Assembly (NCBI GenBank): GCA_002493005.1
Contig: DKXL01000026.1
Location: 1 to 47,725 of the forward strand
From: Ruminococcaceae bacterium UBA7127
Lineage (GTDB): Bacteria; Bacillota; Clostridia; Oscillospirales; Acutalibacteraceae
Direction of reading: 5' to 3'
DNA length: 47,725 nt
The position numbers were made by a program, and so were the translations under genes. The notes below the pieces were generated by a model. The model was not told the DNA's origin, made no database searches, and saw only the letters and a list, made by a program, of their open reading frames with translations. Below are positions 7,981 through 15,603 of this stretch, one piece after another (the first letter of the stretch is position 1; each line of letters opens with the position of its first letter).

Positions 7981-9072
7981 TTGAAAAGAAAAGGAAACAT
8001 TTTAAATAAAATTAAAACTTTTGCAGCCGTTGTACTTTTGTCAACGGCTGTATTCTGTGTGGCTCGCCGCTTGCCTGAATGCTTCAGCTCCCAAAATCCT
8101 GCGGCGCTTGCAGCGGCAACTTTTACGCTTGCAAACGGCGAATACAAACTTGAAAATGAAAAGCAACAAACTGTAGAGCTTGATGACAAAAGGCAAAATT
8201 CGCAGGTAAGCAAGCCTGTCTTGTCTGACAGCCAAAGTACAAAAACTCGTGACAAGTCAGATTATTATGATTCATTTGCAGAACACGAGGGTGAAGAAAA
8301 GTATTTGGTAGAAGAAAGACCGATAGAGGACAGCGGCACGCAGGTAGACAACTTTTTTGTTAAGAACAAAACAGGTCTGGCGCTTGATTTTGAACAGATT
8401 TTGCAAAACAGTCTTACTTTTAATGTGAACAAGGGGATTAATTCACCCCAGGTGCTTATTTACCATACTCATACAAGCGAGGCATATATGGACGAGGACG
8501 TTGATTATTTTTATGAAAGTTTTTACTCACGCACCGACAACAATGATTTTAATGTTGTAGCTGTAGGTGACGCTATTGCTGATGTGCTTAACAAACGAGG
8601 AATAAAAACCATTCATGACACTACCGTTCACGATACCTCATACAACGGTTCTTACGACAGAAGTGCACATACGGTGCAGAGTAATATGGAAAAATATGAT
8701 GACATTAAGGTGGTTCTCGATATTCACCGCGACGCTATCGGTACAGATGAGTGCAAGGTAAAGCCGACATTTGAATTTAACGGCAAAAAGGGCGCTCAAA
8801 TTATGATTTTGTCCGGCTGTGATACAGACGGCGAAATGGGATTTGAAAGCTGGGAGAACAACCTGAACTTTGCACTGAAAATTCAGAACAAGGCAGAGTC
8901 AATGTATCCGGGTATGACAAGACCGATAAGTTTTGATTATTTTGCATACAATGAGTACATGTGCGACGGCTCACTGCTGATTGAGATAGGAGCTGAGGCA
9001 AACTCCATTGACGAGGCGGTGTATTCGGGAGAATTGCTCGGAAATGTTTTGTCCGAGGTTCTTGCACAATGA
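7981..9072 (+). CDS. spoIIP: stage II sporulation protein P (SpoIIP)
   Basis: Membrane-anchored peptidoglycan amidase/endopeptidase of the SpoIID-SpoIIM-SpoIIP engulfment machine. An N-terminal signal anchor (about residues 8-25) is followed by a variable charged linker. The SpoIIP catalytic domain starts near residue 158 with VLIYHTHTSEAYM (His162, Glu167 region) and continues through VVLDIHRDAIG and the C-terminal LLIEIGAEANS. The start is TTG 7981, set by AGGTGAT three bases upstream; the same frame is open further upstream, but with no ribosome site. Total length 363 agrees with the family. It lies downstream of gpr, probably in the same transcription unit. Confidence 0.93.
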   Translation: MKRKGNILNKIKTFAAVVLLSTAVFCVARRLPECFSSQNPAALAAATFTLANGEYKLENEKQQTVELDDKRQNSQVSKPVLSDSQSTKTRDKSDYYDSFAEHEGEEKYLVEERPIEDSGTQVDNFFVKNKTGLALDFEQILQNSLTFNVNKGINSPQVLIYHTHTSEAYMDEDVDYFYESFYSRTDNNDFNVVAVGDAIADVLNKRGIKTIHDTTVHDTSYNGSYDRSAHTVQSNMEKYDDIKVVLDIHRDAIGTDECKVKPTFEFNGKKGAQIMILSGCDTDGEMGFESWENNLNFALKIQNKAESMYPGMTRPISFDYFAYNEYMCDGSLLIEIGAEANSIDEAVYSGELLGNVLSEVLAQ

Positions 9073-9094
9073 GGAATATAACCGTATAAAATAC

Positions 9095-9123
9095 TTGCAT
9101 TAAATTAACTTGTTTGGTATAAT
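9095..9123 (+). promoter_or_regulatory. sigma-A promoter for the acidic membrane protein/dus pair
   Basis: TTGCAT 9095-9100 and TATAAT 9118-9123 with exactly 17 bases between. Confidence 0.65.
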
Positions 9124-9163
9124 CAAAATATATACGCCAATAAAGGTTAAATGGGGTATTAAA

Positions 9164-9682
9164 ATGAAGTCTGAATTTATGACAAAAAAAGTGTTTACTG
9201 CCGCACTTGTAATAATAATTGCCCTGTTTTGTACAACAACTGTTTTTGCAATTGATGCAGACGGAGACGGGTATGATGACGAAACGGGCGAATATATCGG
9301 CGAGGTGACTACGGCTCCGATAAATACCGAACCTGTTAACACAGAGCCTGAGTATACGGATCCCGTTATTACAACCGAATCGCAAACTGAGCCTGTTATT
9401 GAAACTACACAGTCGAATACGGACGAGCCGTTGACTGAGCCGAATTATGAGGAGCCGACAGAGGGCGCAACATATGCTCAAAGCATTGAACCCGATGTAC
9501 AGCCTACTACCGAATTCTTTCAGCCTCCGACTCTTGCAAAAACTGTCAGCAAAAAGCAGTACAGCACAAACTATACGGCAGGTATAATTTCGTGGATTTG
9601 CGTTGCCGTGGGTGTGCTCGTAATATTTGTTGTGCTCGTCAGCAACAAACTCAGCGGCAAAAAAAATTCGGGGTACAGATGA
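9164..9682 (+). CDS. membrane-anchored Thr/Pro/Glu-rich protein, function unknown
   Basis: I do not recognise a named family. The 172-residue product has a signal peptide (about 1-29), then DADGDGYDDETGEY, a single acidic calcium-loop-like motif resembling thrombospondin type 3 repeats. An extended extracellular stalk rich in Thr, Glu and Pro (PxNTEPV-like near-repeats, about 45-125) follows. Near the C terminus is one transmembrane helix (about 143-163, ISWICVAVGVLVIFVVLVS) with a short basic tail. It would display the stalk outside the membrane. The ATG at 9164 has GGGG about 9 bases upstream. Its stop overlaps the start of the tRNA-dihydrouridine synthase gene in ATGA, so the two are translated together, although no shared function is obvious. 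Confidence 0.75.
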   Translation: MKSEFMTKKVFTAALVIIIALFCTTTVFAIDADGDGYDDETGEYIGEVTTAPINTEPVNTEPEYTDPVITTESQTEPVIETTQSNTDEPLTEPNYEEPTEGATYAQSIEPDVQPTTEFFQPPTLAKTVSKKQYSTNYTAGIISWICVAVGVLVIFVVLVSNKLSGKKNSGYR

Positions 9683-10659
9683 TGAAAGATACCTTGAGTA
9701 TCGGCAATGTAAGGCTTAAATCTCATGCTTTGCTTGCTCCTATGGCAGGGGTGAGCGACAGGGCGTACCGTGAGTTGTGCGTGCGGTTTGGTGCGGCTTA
9801 TTGCGTGAGCGAAATGGTCAGCTCCAAGGCATTGTCGTTTAACAGCAAAAAAAGCGAAGAACTTATGGATATTTCCGAGTATGAGCGCCCCTGCGGCATT
9901 CAGATTTTTGGTGATTCGCCCGAGTGTATGGCTGACGCTGCAAAGCGTGCGCTTGAAAACAAGCCCGATATTATTGATATTAATATGGGGTGTCCTGCCC
10001 CCAAAATAAGCTCAAACGGCAGCGGCAGTGCGCTGATGAAAAATCCTGCTTTGTGCGATGAAATAATCAGTGCTGTTGTGAGTGCTTCGAGTGTTCCTGT
10101 TACGGTCAAAATCCGCAAGGGCTGGGATGATGACAGTGTAAACGCTGTTCAGATAGCGAGAATTGCCGAAAAGGCAGGTGCAGCGGCTGTCACTGTTCAC
10201 GGACGCACACGGATGCAGTATTACAAGCCTCCTGTTGACTACGACGTTATACGTCGGGTAAGGGAGTCGGTCAATATTCCCGTTATTGCAAACGGCGATA
10301 TTGACTCGGCAAAAAAGGCAAAAGAGGTTATGGACAAAACAGGCTGCGATTTGATTATGGTTGGCAGAGCAACGCTTGGCAATCCGTGGCTGTTTGAACA
10401 GATTAACGCATACCTTGAAAATCCTGATAATCCTGTTACATTTCCGAGCATTGAGGAAAAGCTTGATGTTATGGTTGAGCACATTAAGGCTATGGTCGGA
10501 TATAAGGGCGAGCATATGGCTCTGCTTCAGGCACGCAAGCTGGTAACAGGTTATTTTAAGGGTATAAAGGGCGCTGCGGCACTGAGAAATGAAGCAGGCA
10601 GGATAAAGACGCTTGAGGATTTGAAGAAGTTAAGAGAAAAAGCGCTTATGAACTGCTAA
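9679..10659 (+). CDS. dus: tRNA-dihydrouridine synthase (DusB-like)
   Basis: FMN enzyme reducing uridine to dihydrouridine in the tRNA D-loop. TIM-barrel marks are LAPMAGVSDRAYRELC at the N terminus, DINMGCPAPKISS with catalytic Cys105, VKIRKGWDD, VTVHGRTRMQYY, VIANGDI and IMVGRATLGNPWLFEQI. 326 residues is normal for the family. Two adjacent ATGs (9679 and 9682) are both possible; the first overlaps the preceding stop by four bases, with GGGGT upstream. In clostridia a dus gene of this type is often followed by general housekeeping genes, as here (glyA, rarA). Confidence 0.94.
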   Translation: MMKDTLSIGNVRLKSHALLAPMAGVSDRAYRELCVRFGAAYCVSEMVSSKALSFNSKKSEELMDISEYERPCGIQIFGDSPECMADAAKRALENKPDIIDINMGCPAPKISSNGSGSALMKNPALCDEIISAVVSASSVPVTVKIRKGWDDDSVNAVQIARIAEKAGAAAVTVHGRTRMQYYKPPVDYDVIRRVRESVNIPVIANGDIDSAKKAKEVMDKTGCDLIMVGRATLGNPWLFEQINAYLENPDNPVTFPSIEEKLDVMVEHIKAMVGYKGEHMALLQARKLVTGYFKGIKGAAALRNEAGRIKTLEDLKKLREKALMNC

Positions 10660-10697
10660 AATATATAAAAAGATAGTCGGATATGCAGACTAAGGTT

Positions 10698-10726
10698 TTG
10701 TACGGCTGAATCAAACACAGTATATT
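10698..10726 (+). promoter_or_regulatory. candidate promoter of glyA
   Basis: TTGTAC 10698-10703 and TATATT 10721-10726 with 17-base spacing. Transcription from here would give a leader of about 150 bases. The leader region includes an imperfect hairpin around 10722-10762 (AGCCTTT paired with AAAGGCT). No known riboswitch consensus (ZTP, THF, glycine) is recognised. Confidence 0.5.
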
Positions 10727-10886
10727 AGCCTTTTTGCAAAATCAGCAAAGGCTGTTAATATAAGAATATAACGCTCGGACAGCAAAAGCTTGTAATAAGA
10801 TGTACCGGAAAACTCAATATAACTTTCTGTTTTCTGATGCGCAACGGCAAAGTCTTTTGCCCGAAGCTAAAAAAGGGGATTTTAAA

Positions 10887-12143
10887 ATGAGTGAAAAAAC
10901 AAACATTGCATGCCTTAATTTTTTAAATGAATACGACCCTGCCGTTGGACAGGCAATGACAGACGAACTGAAAAGACAGAGAAGAAATCTTGAGCTTATT
11001 GCAAGCGAAAACATTGTTTCACCTGCTGTTATGGCTGCAATGGGCAGCTTGCTCACAAATAAGTATGCCGAAGGCTATCCGGGTAAGAGATATTACGGCG
11101 GATGTGAATGTGTTGACGTTGTTGAGGAAATTGCACGTCAGCGTGCATGTGAGCTTTTTGGTGCAGAACACGCAAATGTTCAGCCTCATTCAGGTGCTCA
11201 GGCTAACACCGCAGTTTATTTTGCAATGCTCGAGCCGGGCGATACGGTTATGGGCATGAACCTCAACGAGGGCGGTCACCTTACACACGGTTCTCCTGTT
11301 AATATTTCGGGCAAATACTTTAACTTTGTACCTTATGGTGTTGACAGCGAAACTCACAGAATTGACTATGACAAGGTGCTTGAACTTGCCAAGGAATGTA
11401 AGCCAAAGCTTATTGTTGCAGGCGCTTCCGCTTACCCAAGAGTAATTGATTTTGCAAAGCTCAGAGAAATCGCCGACGCAGTCGGTGCATATCTGATGGT
11501 TGATATGGCTCACATTGCAGGTCTTGTAGCCGCAGGAGTTCATCCAAACCCTGTTCCTTACTGTGAATTTGTTACAACTACTACTCACAAAACATTAAGA
11601 GGTCCGCGCGGCGGTCTTATCCTTTGCCGTGAGGAGTTTGCAAAGCAGATTGACAAAGCCATTTTCCCCGGAACACAGGGCGGTCCGCTTATGCACACAA
11701 TAGCTGCAAAGGCTGTCTGCTTTGGCGAAGCTTTAAAGCCAGAGTTCAAGGAATACGGCGCAAAGGTTGTTGCAAACTGCAAGGCGCTTGCCGAAGGACT
11801 TTTAAAGAGAGGCTGCAAGCTTGTTTCGGGCGGCACAGACAACCACGTTCTTCTGCTTGACTTGCGTGACACAGAGGTTACAGGCAAGGAACTTGAGGCT
11901 CGTCTTGACGACTGCTACATCACAGTTAACAAGAACACAATCCCCGGTGAGCCTCGTTCTCCGTTTGTTACAAGCGGCGTAAGAATCGGTACTGCCGCAG
12001 TAACAACAAGAGGTCTTAACGAAGAAGATATGGATAAGATTGCAGAGTACATTACTCTTGTTCTCAATGACTATGAAAACAGCAAAGAAAAGGTTAGAGC
12101 AGGCGTTGAAGAAATCTGCAAAAAGTATCCTTTGTATGAATGA
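10887..12143 (+). CDS. glyA: serine hydroxymethyltransferase
   Basis: PLP enzyme interconverting serine and glycine with transfer of a one-carbon unit to tetrahydrofolate. Clear family segments are RRNLELIASENIVSPAV, NKYAEGYPGKRYYGGCE, NVQPHSGAQANTAVY, DMAHIAGLVAAGVHPNP and TTTTHKTLRGPRGG with PLP lysine Lys235. Length 418 fits the bacterial enzyme. The start is ATG 10887 after an AAAGGGG site; the open frame continues 29 codons upstream but that part does not resemble the family. It links functionally with thyX and formyl-THF cyclo-ligase downstream in the window through folate metabolism. Confidence 0.97.
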   Translation: MSEKTNIACLNFLNEYDPAVGQAMTDELKRQRRNLELIASENIVSPAVMAAMGSLLTNKYAEGYPGKRYYGGCECVDVVEEIARQRACELFGAEHANVQPHSGAQANTAVYFAMLEPGDTVMGMNLNEGGHLTHGSPVNISGKYFNFVPYGVDSETHRIDYDKVLELAKECKPKLIVAGASAYPRVIDFAKLREIADAVGAYLMVDMAHIAGLVAAGVHPNPVPYCEFVTTTTHKTLRGPRGGLILCREEFAKQIDKAIFPGTQGGPLMHTIAAKAVCFGEALKPEFKEYGAKVVANCKALAEGLLKRGCKLVSGGTDNHVLLLDLRDTEVTGKELEARLDDCYITVNKNTIPGEPRSPFVTSGVRIGTAAVTTRGLNEEDMDKIAEYITLVLNDYENSKEKVRAGVEEICKKYPLYE

Positions 12144-12166
12144 TAATTAATAATTAACAATTCAGG

Positions 12167-12216
12167 TCGGGAAGATAGGTTGCTTAATGACAAAACTTAT
12201 TTTCCCGATTTTATTT
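12167..12216 (+). terminator. probable terminator after glyA
   Basis: TCGGGAA (12167-12173) pairs with TTCCCGA (12202-12208), long loop of 28 bases, followed by TTTTATTT. The sequence just before it (12142-12163) is an AT-rich piece of the dispersed repeat family in opposite orientation. Confidence 0.6.
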
Positions 12217-12232
12217 AAAAGGGGGTTTGGTT

Positions 12233-13498
12233 ATGAATATTCCGCTCGCTGACAGACTGCGCCCAAAGTCGATAGAGGACATTGTGGGGCAAAAGCATCT
12301 CATTGCAGATGGCAAACCGTTGAGAAAAATAATTGACAGCGGCGAAGTGCCTAATCTTATATTTTACGGACCGTCAGGCGTTGGCAAAACTACCCTTGCC
12401 GCATACATTGCCAGCAAAACTAACAGAACCCTCAAAAAGCTTAACGGTACAACGGCTTCAACTGCTGACATAAAACAAATTGTTTCGCAGCTGAATACCT
12501 TTTCGGGGCTTAACGGAATACTTCTTTACCTTGATGAAATTCAGTATTTTAACAAAAAGCAGCAGCAAACACTGCTTGAATACATTGAAAACGGAAGTAT
12601 AACGCTGATTGCTTCCACAACCGAAAACCCCTATTTTTATGTTTATAACGCAATTCTGAGCCGATGTACGGTGTTTGAGTTCAAATCGGTTGAGTCTGAT
12701 GAGGTTGAAAAGGCGGTATACCGTGCTGTAAAGGCTTTGGAAGATGAGAGCAATATAAAAATTGACTTTTCATCGGAGTGTGCAAAAAGGATTTCAAAGG
12801 GTTGCGGAGGAGATGTTCGCAAAGCTATGAACGCCGTTGAACTTTCGGTAATTGCAACCGACGAGATCGACGGCAAAAAGACGGTAACCCTTGAAACAGT
12901 TGAACAGCTTGTACAAAAGAGTGCTCTGCGTTACGATAAGGATGGAGATGAGCACTACGACATTGTGTCTGCGTATCAAAAGAGTATGCGCGGCAGTGAT
13001 GCAAACGCGGCTCTGCACTACCTTGCAAGGCTGCTTGAGGCAGGCGATCTGCCGAGTGCGTGCCGCAGATTGATGGTGTGTGCGTGCGAGGATGTGGGGC
13101 TTGCATATCCAAGCATTATCCCTATTGTAAAATCCTGTGTTGACATTGCGCAGGCGGTAGGGCTTCCCGAAGCACGGATTCCGCTTTCCGATGCTGTAAT
13201 TATGGTGTGCAATGCACCAAAGTCAAATTCCGGAGAAGCTGCCATAGATCGAGCGCTTGCGGATGTCAGAAGCGGAAAAACCGGACCTGTGCCTCGCAGT
13301 CTGCAAAATATGCATTACGACGGCGAGGACAATCAGAACAAGGGTCAGTTTTATCTGTATCCGCACAACTATCCTAATCATTATGTTGCTCAGCAATATC
13401 TTCCCGATATTATCAGGGACAGACAATATTATGAGTACGGCAACAACAAAAACGAGCAGGCATTTAAGATGTATTGGGATAAAGTTAAAGGTAAATAA
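12233..13498 (+). CDS. rarA: replication-associated recombination protein A (RarA/MgsA-type AAA+ ATPase)
   Basis: Clamp-loader-like AAA+ ATPase acting at stalled replication forks. N-terminal PLADRLRPKSIEDIVGQKHL, Walker A GPSGVGKTT (about 46-54), Walker B LLYLDEIQ, sensor segment IASTTENPYF and an arginine-finger type AILSRC are all present. The C-terminal tetramerisation region contains DGEDNQNKGQFYLYPHNYPNHYV, typical of RarA. Length 421. The start is ATG 12233, seven bases after an AAAGGGGG site; a TTG two codons upstream is less likely. It is followed by its own terminator. Confidence 0.95.
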   Translation: MNIPLADRLRPKSIEDIVGQKHLIADGKPLRKIIDSGEVPNLIFYGPSGVGKTTLAAYIASKTNRTLKKLNGTTASTADIKQIVSQLNTFSGLNGILLYLDEIQYFNKKQQQTLLEYIENGSITLIASTTENPYFYVYNAILSRCTVFEFKSVESDEVEKAVYRAVKALEDESNIKIDFSSECAKRISKGCGGDVRKAMNAVELSVIATDEIDGKKTVTLETVEQLVQKSALRYDKDGDEHYDIVSAYQKSMRGSDANAALHYLARLLEAGDLPSACRRLMVCACEDVGLAYPSIIPIVKSCVDIAQAVGLPEARIPLSDAVIMVCNAPKSNSGEAAIDRALADVRSGKTGPVPRSLQNMHYDGEDNQNKGQFYLYPHNYPNHYVAQQYLPDIIRDRQYYEYGNNKNEQAFKMYWDKVKGK

Positions 13499-13528
13499 TG
13501 CGGTAAGAGATTTACATTTAAATATATG

Positions 13529-13553
13529 AGGACGGCTATGCCCGTCCTTTTTT
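13529..13553 (+). terminator. intrinsic terminator after rarA
   Basis: AGGACGG (13529-13535) with CCGTCCT (13542-13548), loop CTATGC, then a T run. Confidence 0.88.
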
Positions 13554-13682
13554 CAATTAACAATGTACAATTAACAATTTGCATTGGTCGTTGTAGATGA
13601 ACTTCATTGTCGGGGAAATACGTTTTACAATATTTCAATGTATCTGTTCGAATTGTGACCGACATTATGCCGCCGTGCAAAA
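13554..13682. repeat. dispersed intergenic repeat, copy 2
   Basis: AT-rich tandem text (caattaacaatgtacaatta) is followed by a segment ending in tctgttcgaattgtgaccg, a variant of the motif at 111-130, 32.47 and 39.74 kb. The remainder up to the next gene (13683-13928) is AT-rich. It has an extended -10-like TGGTAAAAT at 13850-13858, but no convincing -35 and no gene. Confidence 0.5.
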
Positions 13683-13928
13683 TAGATTTTATACTATTAA
13701 GCAGCTTGCTCAAAATAAAATTGTTATTATTTATTGTTTTAATTATAAATAAAGTAATATTTGTTCAAAATGCATAAATTACGTGATGTTTTTTTGGGAG
13801 GTAAAAGAAAAATTAAATTCTTAAAAAGAAAATTAGTGATTTGCATATATGGTAAAATAAAAAGGAAATGTGGGGTAGTGTTGAGGACCCTGCAAACAAC
13901 CATAAAAATGAATCTGGAGGAAATCATT

Positions 13929-15569
13929 ATGGTAAAAAGAAAGCACAAGATTATAAGCTTGATTCTTTGCTTGGTTCTTGTTGTTTCTGCTGTTTGTGCA
14001 GGAACAGTTAGCGCTTTTGCGGCATCAGGCGACACAGTTTATGTCAGACTTAATAACGGTTGGACAAAGGTTTATGCCTATATGTGGGGAGATGGCGTAG
14101 GCGAAAATCAAAAATGGCCGGGCGTTGAGATGACAAAGGTTGAAGGTGACGTATATTCGTATAACATTACAGGCGAATATAATATGATTATCTTCACTAA
14201 CGGCAATAACGGTAGTGGTCAGACCAAAGAAATCACTTATGCAGGCAATGGCAAAATCTATGATTTAAATGCAGGCACATGGTCTACTTACGTTGATGCT
14301 CCCACAAGCGCAACAACAGCAACAACAGCAACAACAGCAACAACAGCTACAAGTCCAACTGTTGCGACTACACCTACAGGCGTCTACACCGTTTATCTTG
14401 AAAACGAAGCAGGCTGGTCAACACCAAAGTGCTATATGTGGACTGATGGTGCAGGCAACAATAAAGCTTGGCCGGGCGAAGCAATGACAAACGTCGGCGG
14501 TAATGTATGGCAGTATACTGCAAGTAAGGCGTATGCAAACTGCATTTTCAACGGTGGCAGCGATTCTAACAAAACCGGTGACCTTACTGCAAGCTACGGT
14601 CAGATCTATAACAATAAAACAAATACTTGGTCTGTTTATGATGTAAGCGATTTACAGGTTAAGTCATTTACTGCTGATCCTGCAAAGGGTATTTATGTAG
14701 GAACAGAAGTAAATCTTTCTGCCGAGGCAGTTAACACAAAGACAGGCGCAGCTGTAAGCTACAAGTTCTCTGTAACAAATGCACAGGGCGGCACATCTGT
14801 GATTTCTGACTTCAGCAGTACAAATTCTGTTGTATGGCAGCCAACAGCTGCAGGCACATACACAGTTACATTTGATTTTAAGGACACAGCAGGCAACGAA
14901 AACACTCGTTCAATGGATTTAACGGTTGAAGATGACTCAACACTCACAAAACCTGTAATCAAGGGTGTTTCTCCCGCGAACCTCAACCTTATAAAGGTTA
15001 ACAACCCTACTACTGTATCTGTAAAAGCCGGCGGCGGCAAGACAGGCACAAACCTGCTCTTCTATAAGTATGTTGTAACAGATCCTAACGGCGTGAAGAA
15101 TACTCCTTACTACACACTCAACAACACATATTCATTCACTCCTTCAATGGCTGGTACTTACACAGTAAATGTTTATGTTCAGGCTTCGGATAACAGCTTT
15201 GTTAACAAGACCTATACATACAACGCAACAAACGGAGATATTCCGACGACAGATCCGACTGTTCCTACAACAAAGCCAACTGTTCCTACAACAGTACCGA
15301 CAGTTCCGACAACAAAGCCAACTGTTCCTACAACAGTGCCAACTGTTCCAACAACAAATCCTACTGATCCGGTAAGATTGTTTGGCGACGCTAACAACGA
15401 TGGTGTAGTATCTGTTTTGGATGCAATGTACATTCAGAAGTCAATAGTTGAACTTCCGGATGTTCCGCCATACTATGAGCTTGATCTTAAGATCTGCGAC
15501 ATCAACGGTGACGGATATATCTCAGTTAAGGACGTTACAGCTCTCCAGCTTATGATCGTTAACTCATAA
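13929..15569 (+). CDS. starch-binding CBM26-CBM26-dockerin protein (non-catalytic amylosome component)
   Basis: Predicted secreted protein that binds starch and docks to a scaffoldin; no catalytic domain is present. Residues 1-32 are a signal peptide. Residues 35-121 and 151-237 are two CBM26-like starch-binding modules (each with KVYAYMW/PKCYMW, KWPG/AWPGEAM and a terminal GxIY...TWS(T/V)Y). They are joined by an Ala/Thr linker. Two Ig-like beta domains follow at about 241-335 and 341-435. A Pro-Thr-Val linker of near-identical repeats (438-481) leads to a type I dockerin (483-546) with repeats DANNDGVVSVLD and DINGDGYISVKD. The start is ATG 13929, behind CTGGAGG. It may be equivalent to one of the starch adherence system proteins of R. 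bromii (inference, not verifiable here). The amylase gene follows 34 bases downstream, without a terminator between. Confidence 0.88.
   Translation: MVKRKHKIISLILCLVLVVSAVCAGTVSAFAASGDTVYVRLNNGWTKVYAYMWGDGVGENQKWPGVEMTKVEGDVYSYNITGEYNMIIFTNGNNGSGQTKEITYAGNGKIYDLNAGTWSTYVDAPTSATTATTATTATTATSPTVATTPTGVYTVYLENEAGWSTPKCYMWTDGAGNNKAWPGEAMTNVGGNVWQYTASKAYANCIFNGGSDSNKTGDLTASYGQIYNNKTNTWSVYDVSDLQVKSFTADPAKGIYVGTEVNLSAEAVNTKTGAAVSYKFSVTNAQGGTSVISDFSSTNSVVWQPTAAGTYTVTFDFKDTAGNENTRSMDLTVEDDSTLTKPVIKGVSPANLNLIKVNNPTTVSVKAGGGKTGTNLLFYKYVVTDPNGVKNTPYYTLNNTYSFTPSMAGTYTVNVYVQASDNSFVNKTYTYNATNGDIPTTDPTVPTTKPTVPTTVPTVPTTKPTVPTTVPTVPTTNPTDPVRLFGDANNDGVVSVLDAMYIQKSIVELPDVPPYYELDLKICDINGDGYISVKDVTALQLMIVNS
14306..14352 (+). 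repeat. trinucleotide microsatellite encoding Ala-Thr linker
   Basis: Near-perfect (aacagcaac)-type repeat of aca/gca codons inside the starch-binding gene, between its two CBM26 modules. Slippage here would change linker length in steps of three bases without frameshift. Confidence 0.8.
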
Positions 15570-15603
15570 TTTATTTTGTTAATTTAGAATTGGAGTTTTT
15601 TCT

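Noticed and set aside
10800..10886. Longer N terminus for GlyA
   Set aside because: The added 29 residues do not resemble the enzyme, and AAAGGGG directly precedes ATG 10887.
14306..14352. Possible CRISPR or regulatory repeat
   Set aside because: Units are only 3-9 bases, without spacers, and lie in frame within a CDS. No CRISPR array or cas gene was seen anywhere in the window.
14269..14487. Glutamine-rich frame in the starch-binding gene
   Set aside because: It is the +1 reading of the aca/gca microsatellite, without start context.
15212..15433. Val-Gly-Thr repeat frame on the minus strand
   Set aside because: It is the antisense of the Pro-Thr-Val linker codons of the starch-binding dockerin gene.
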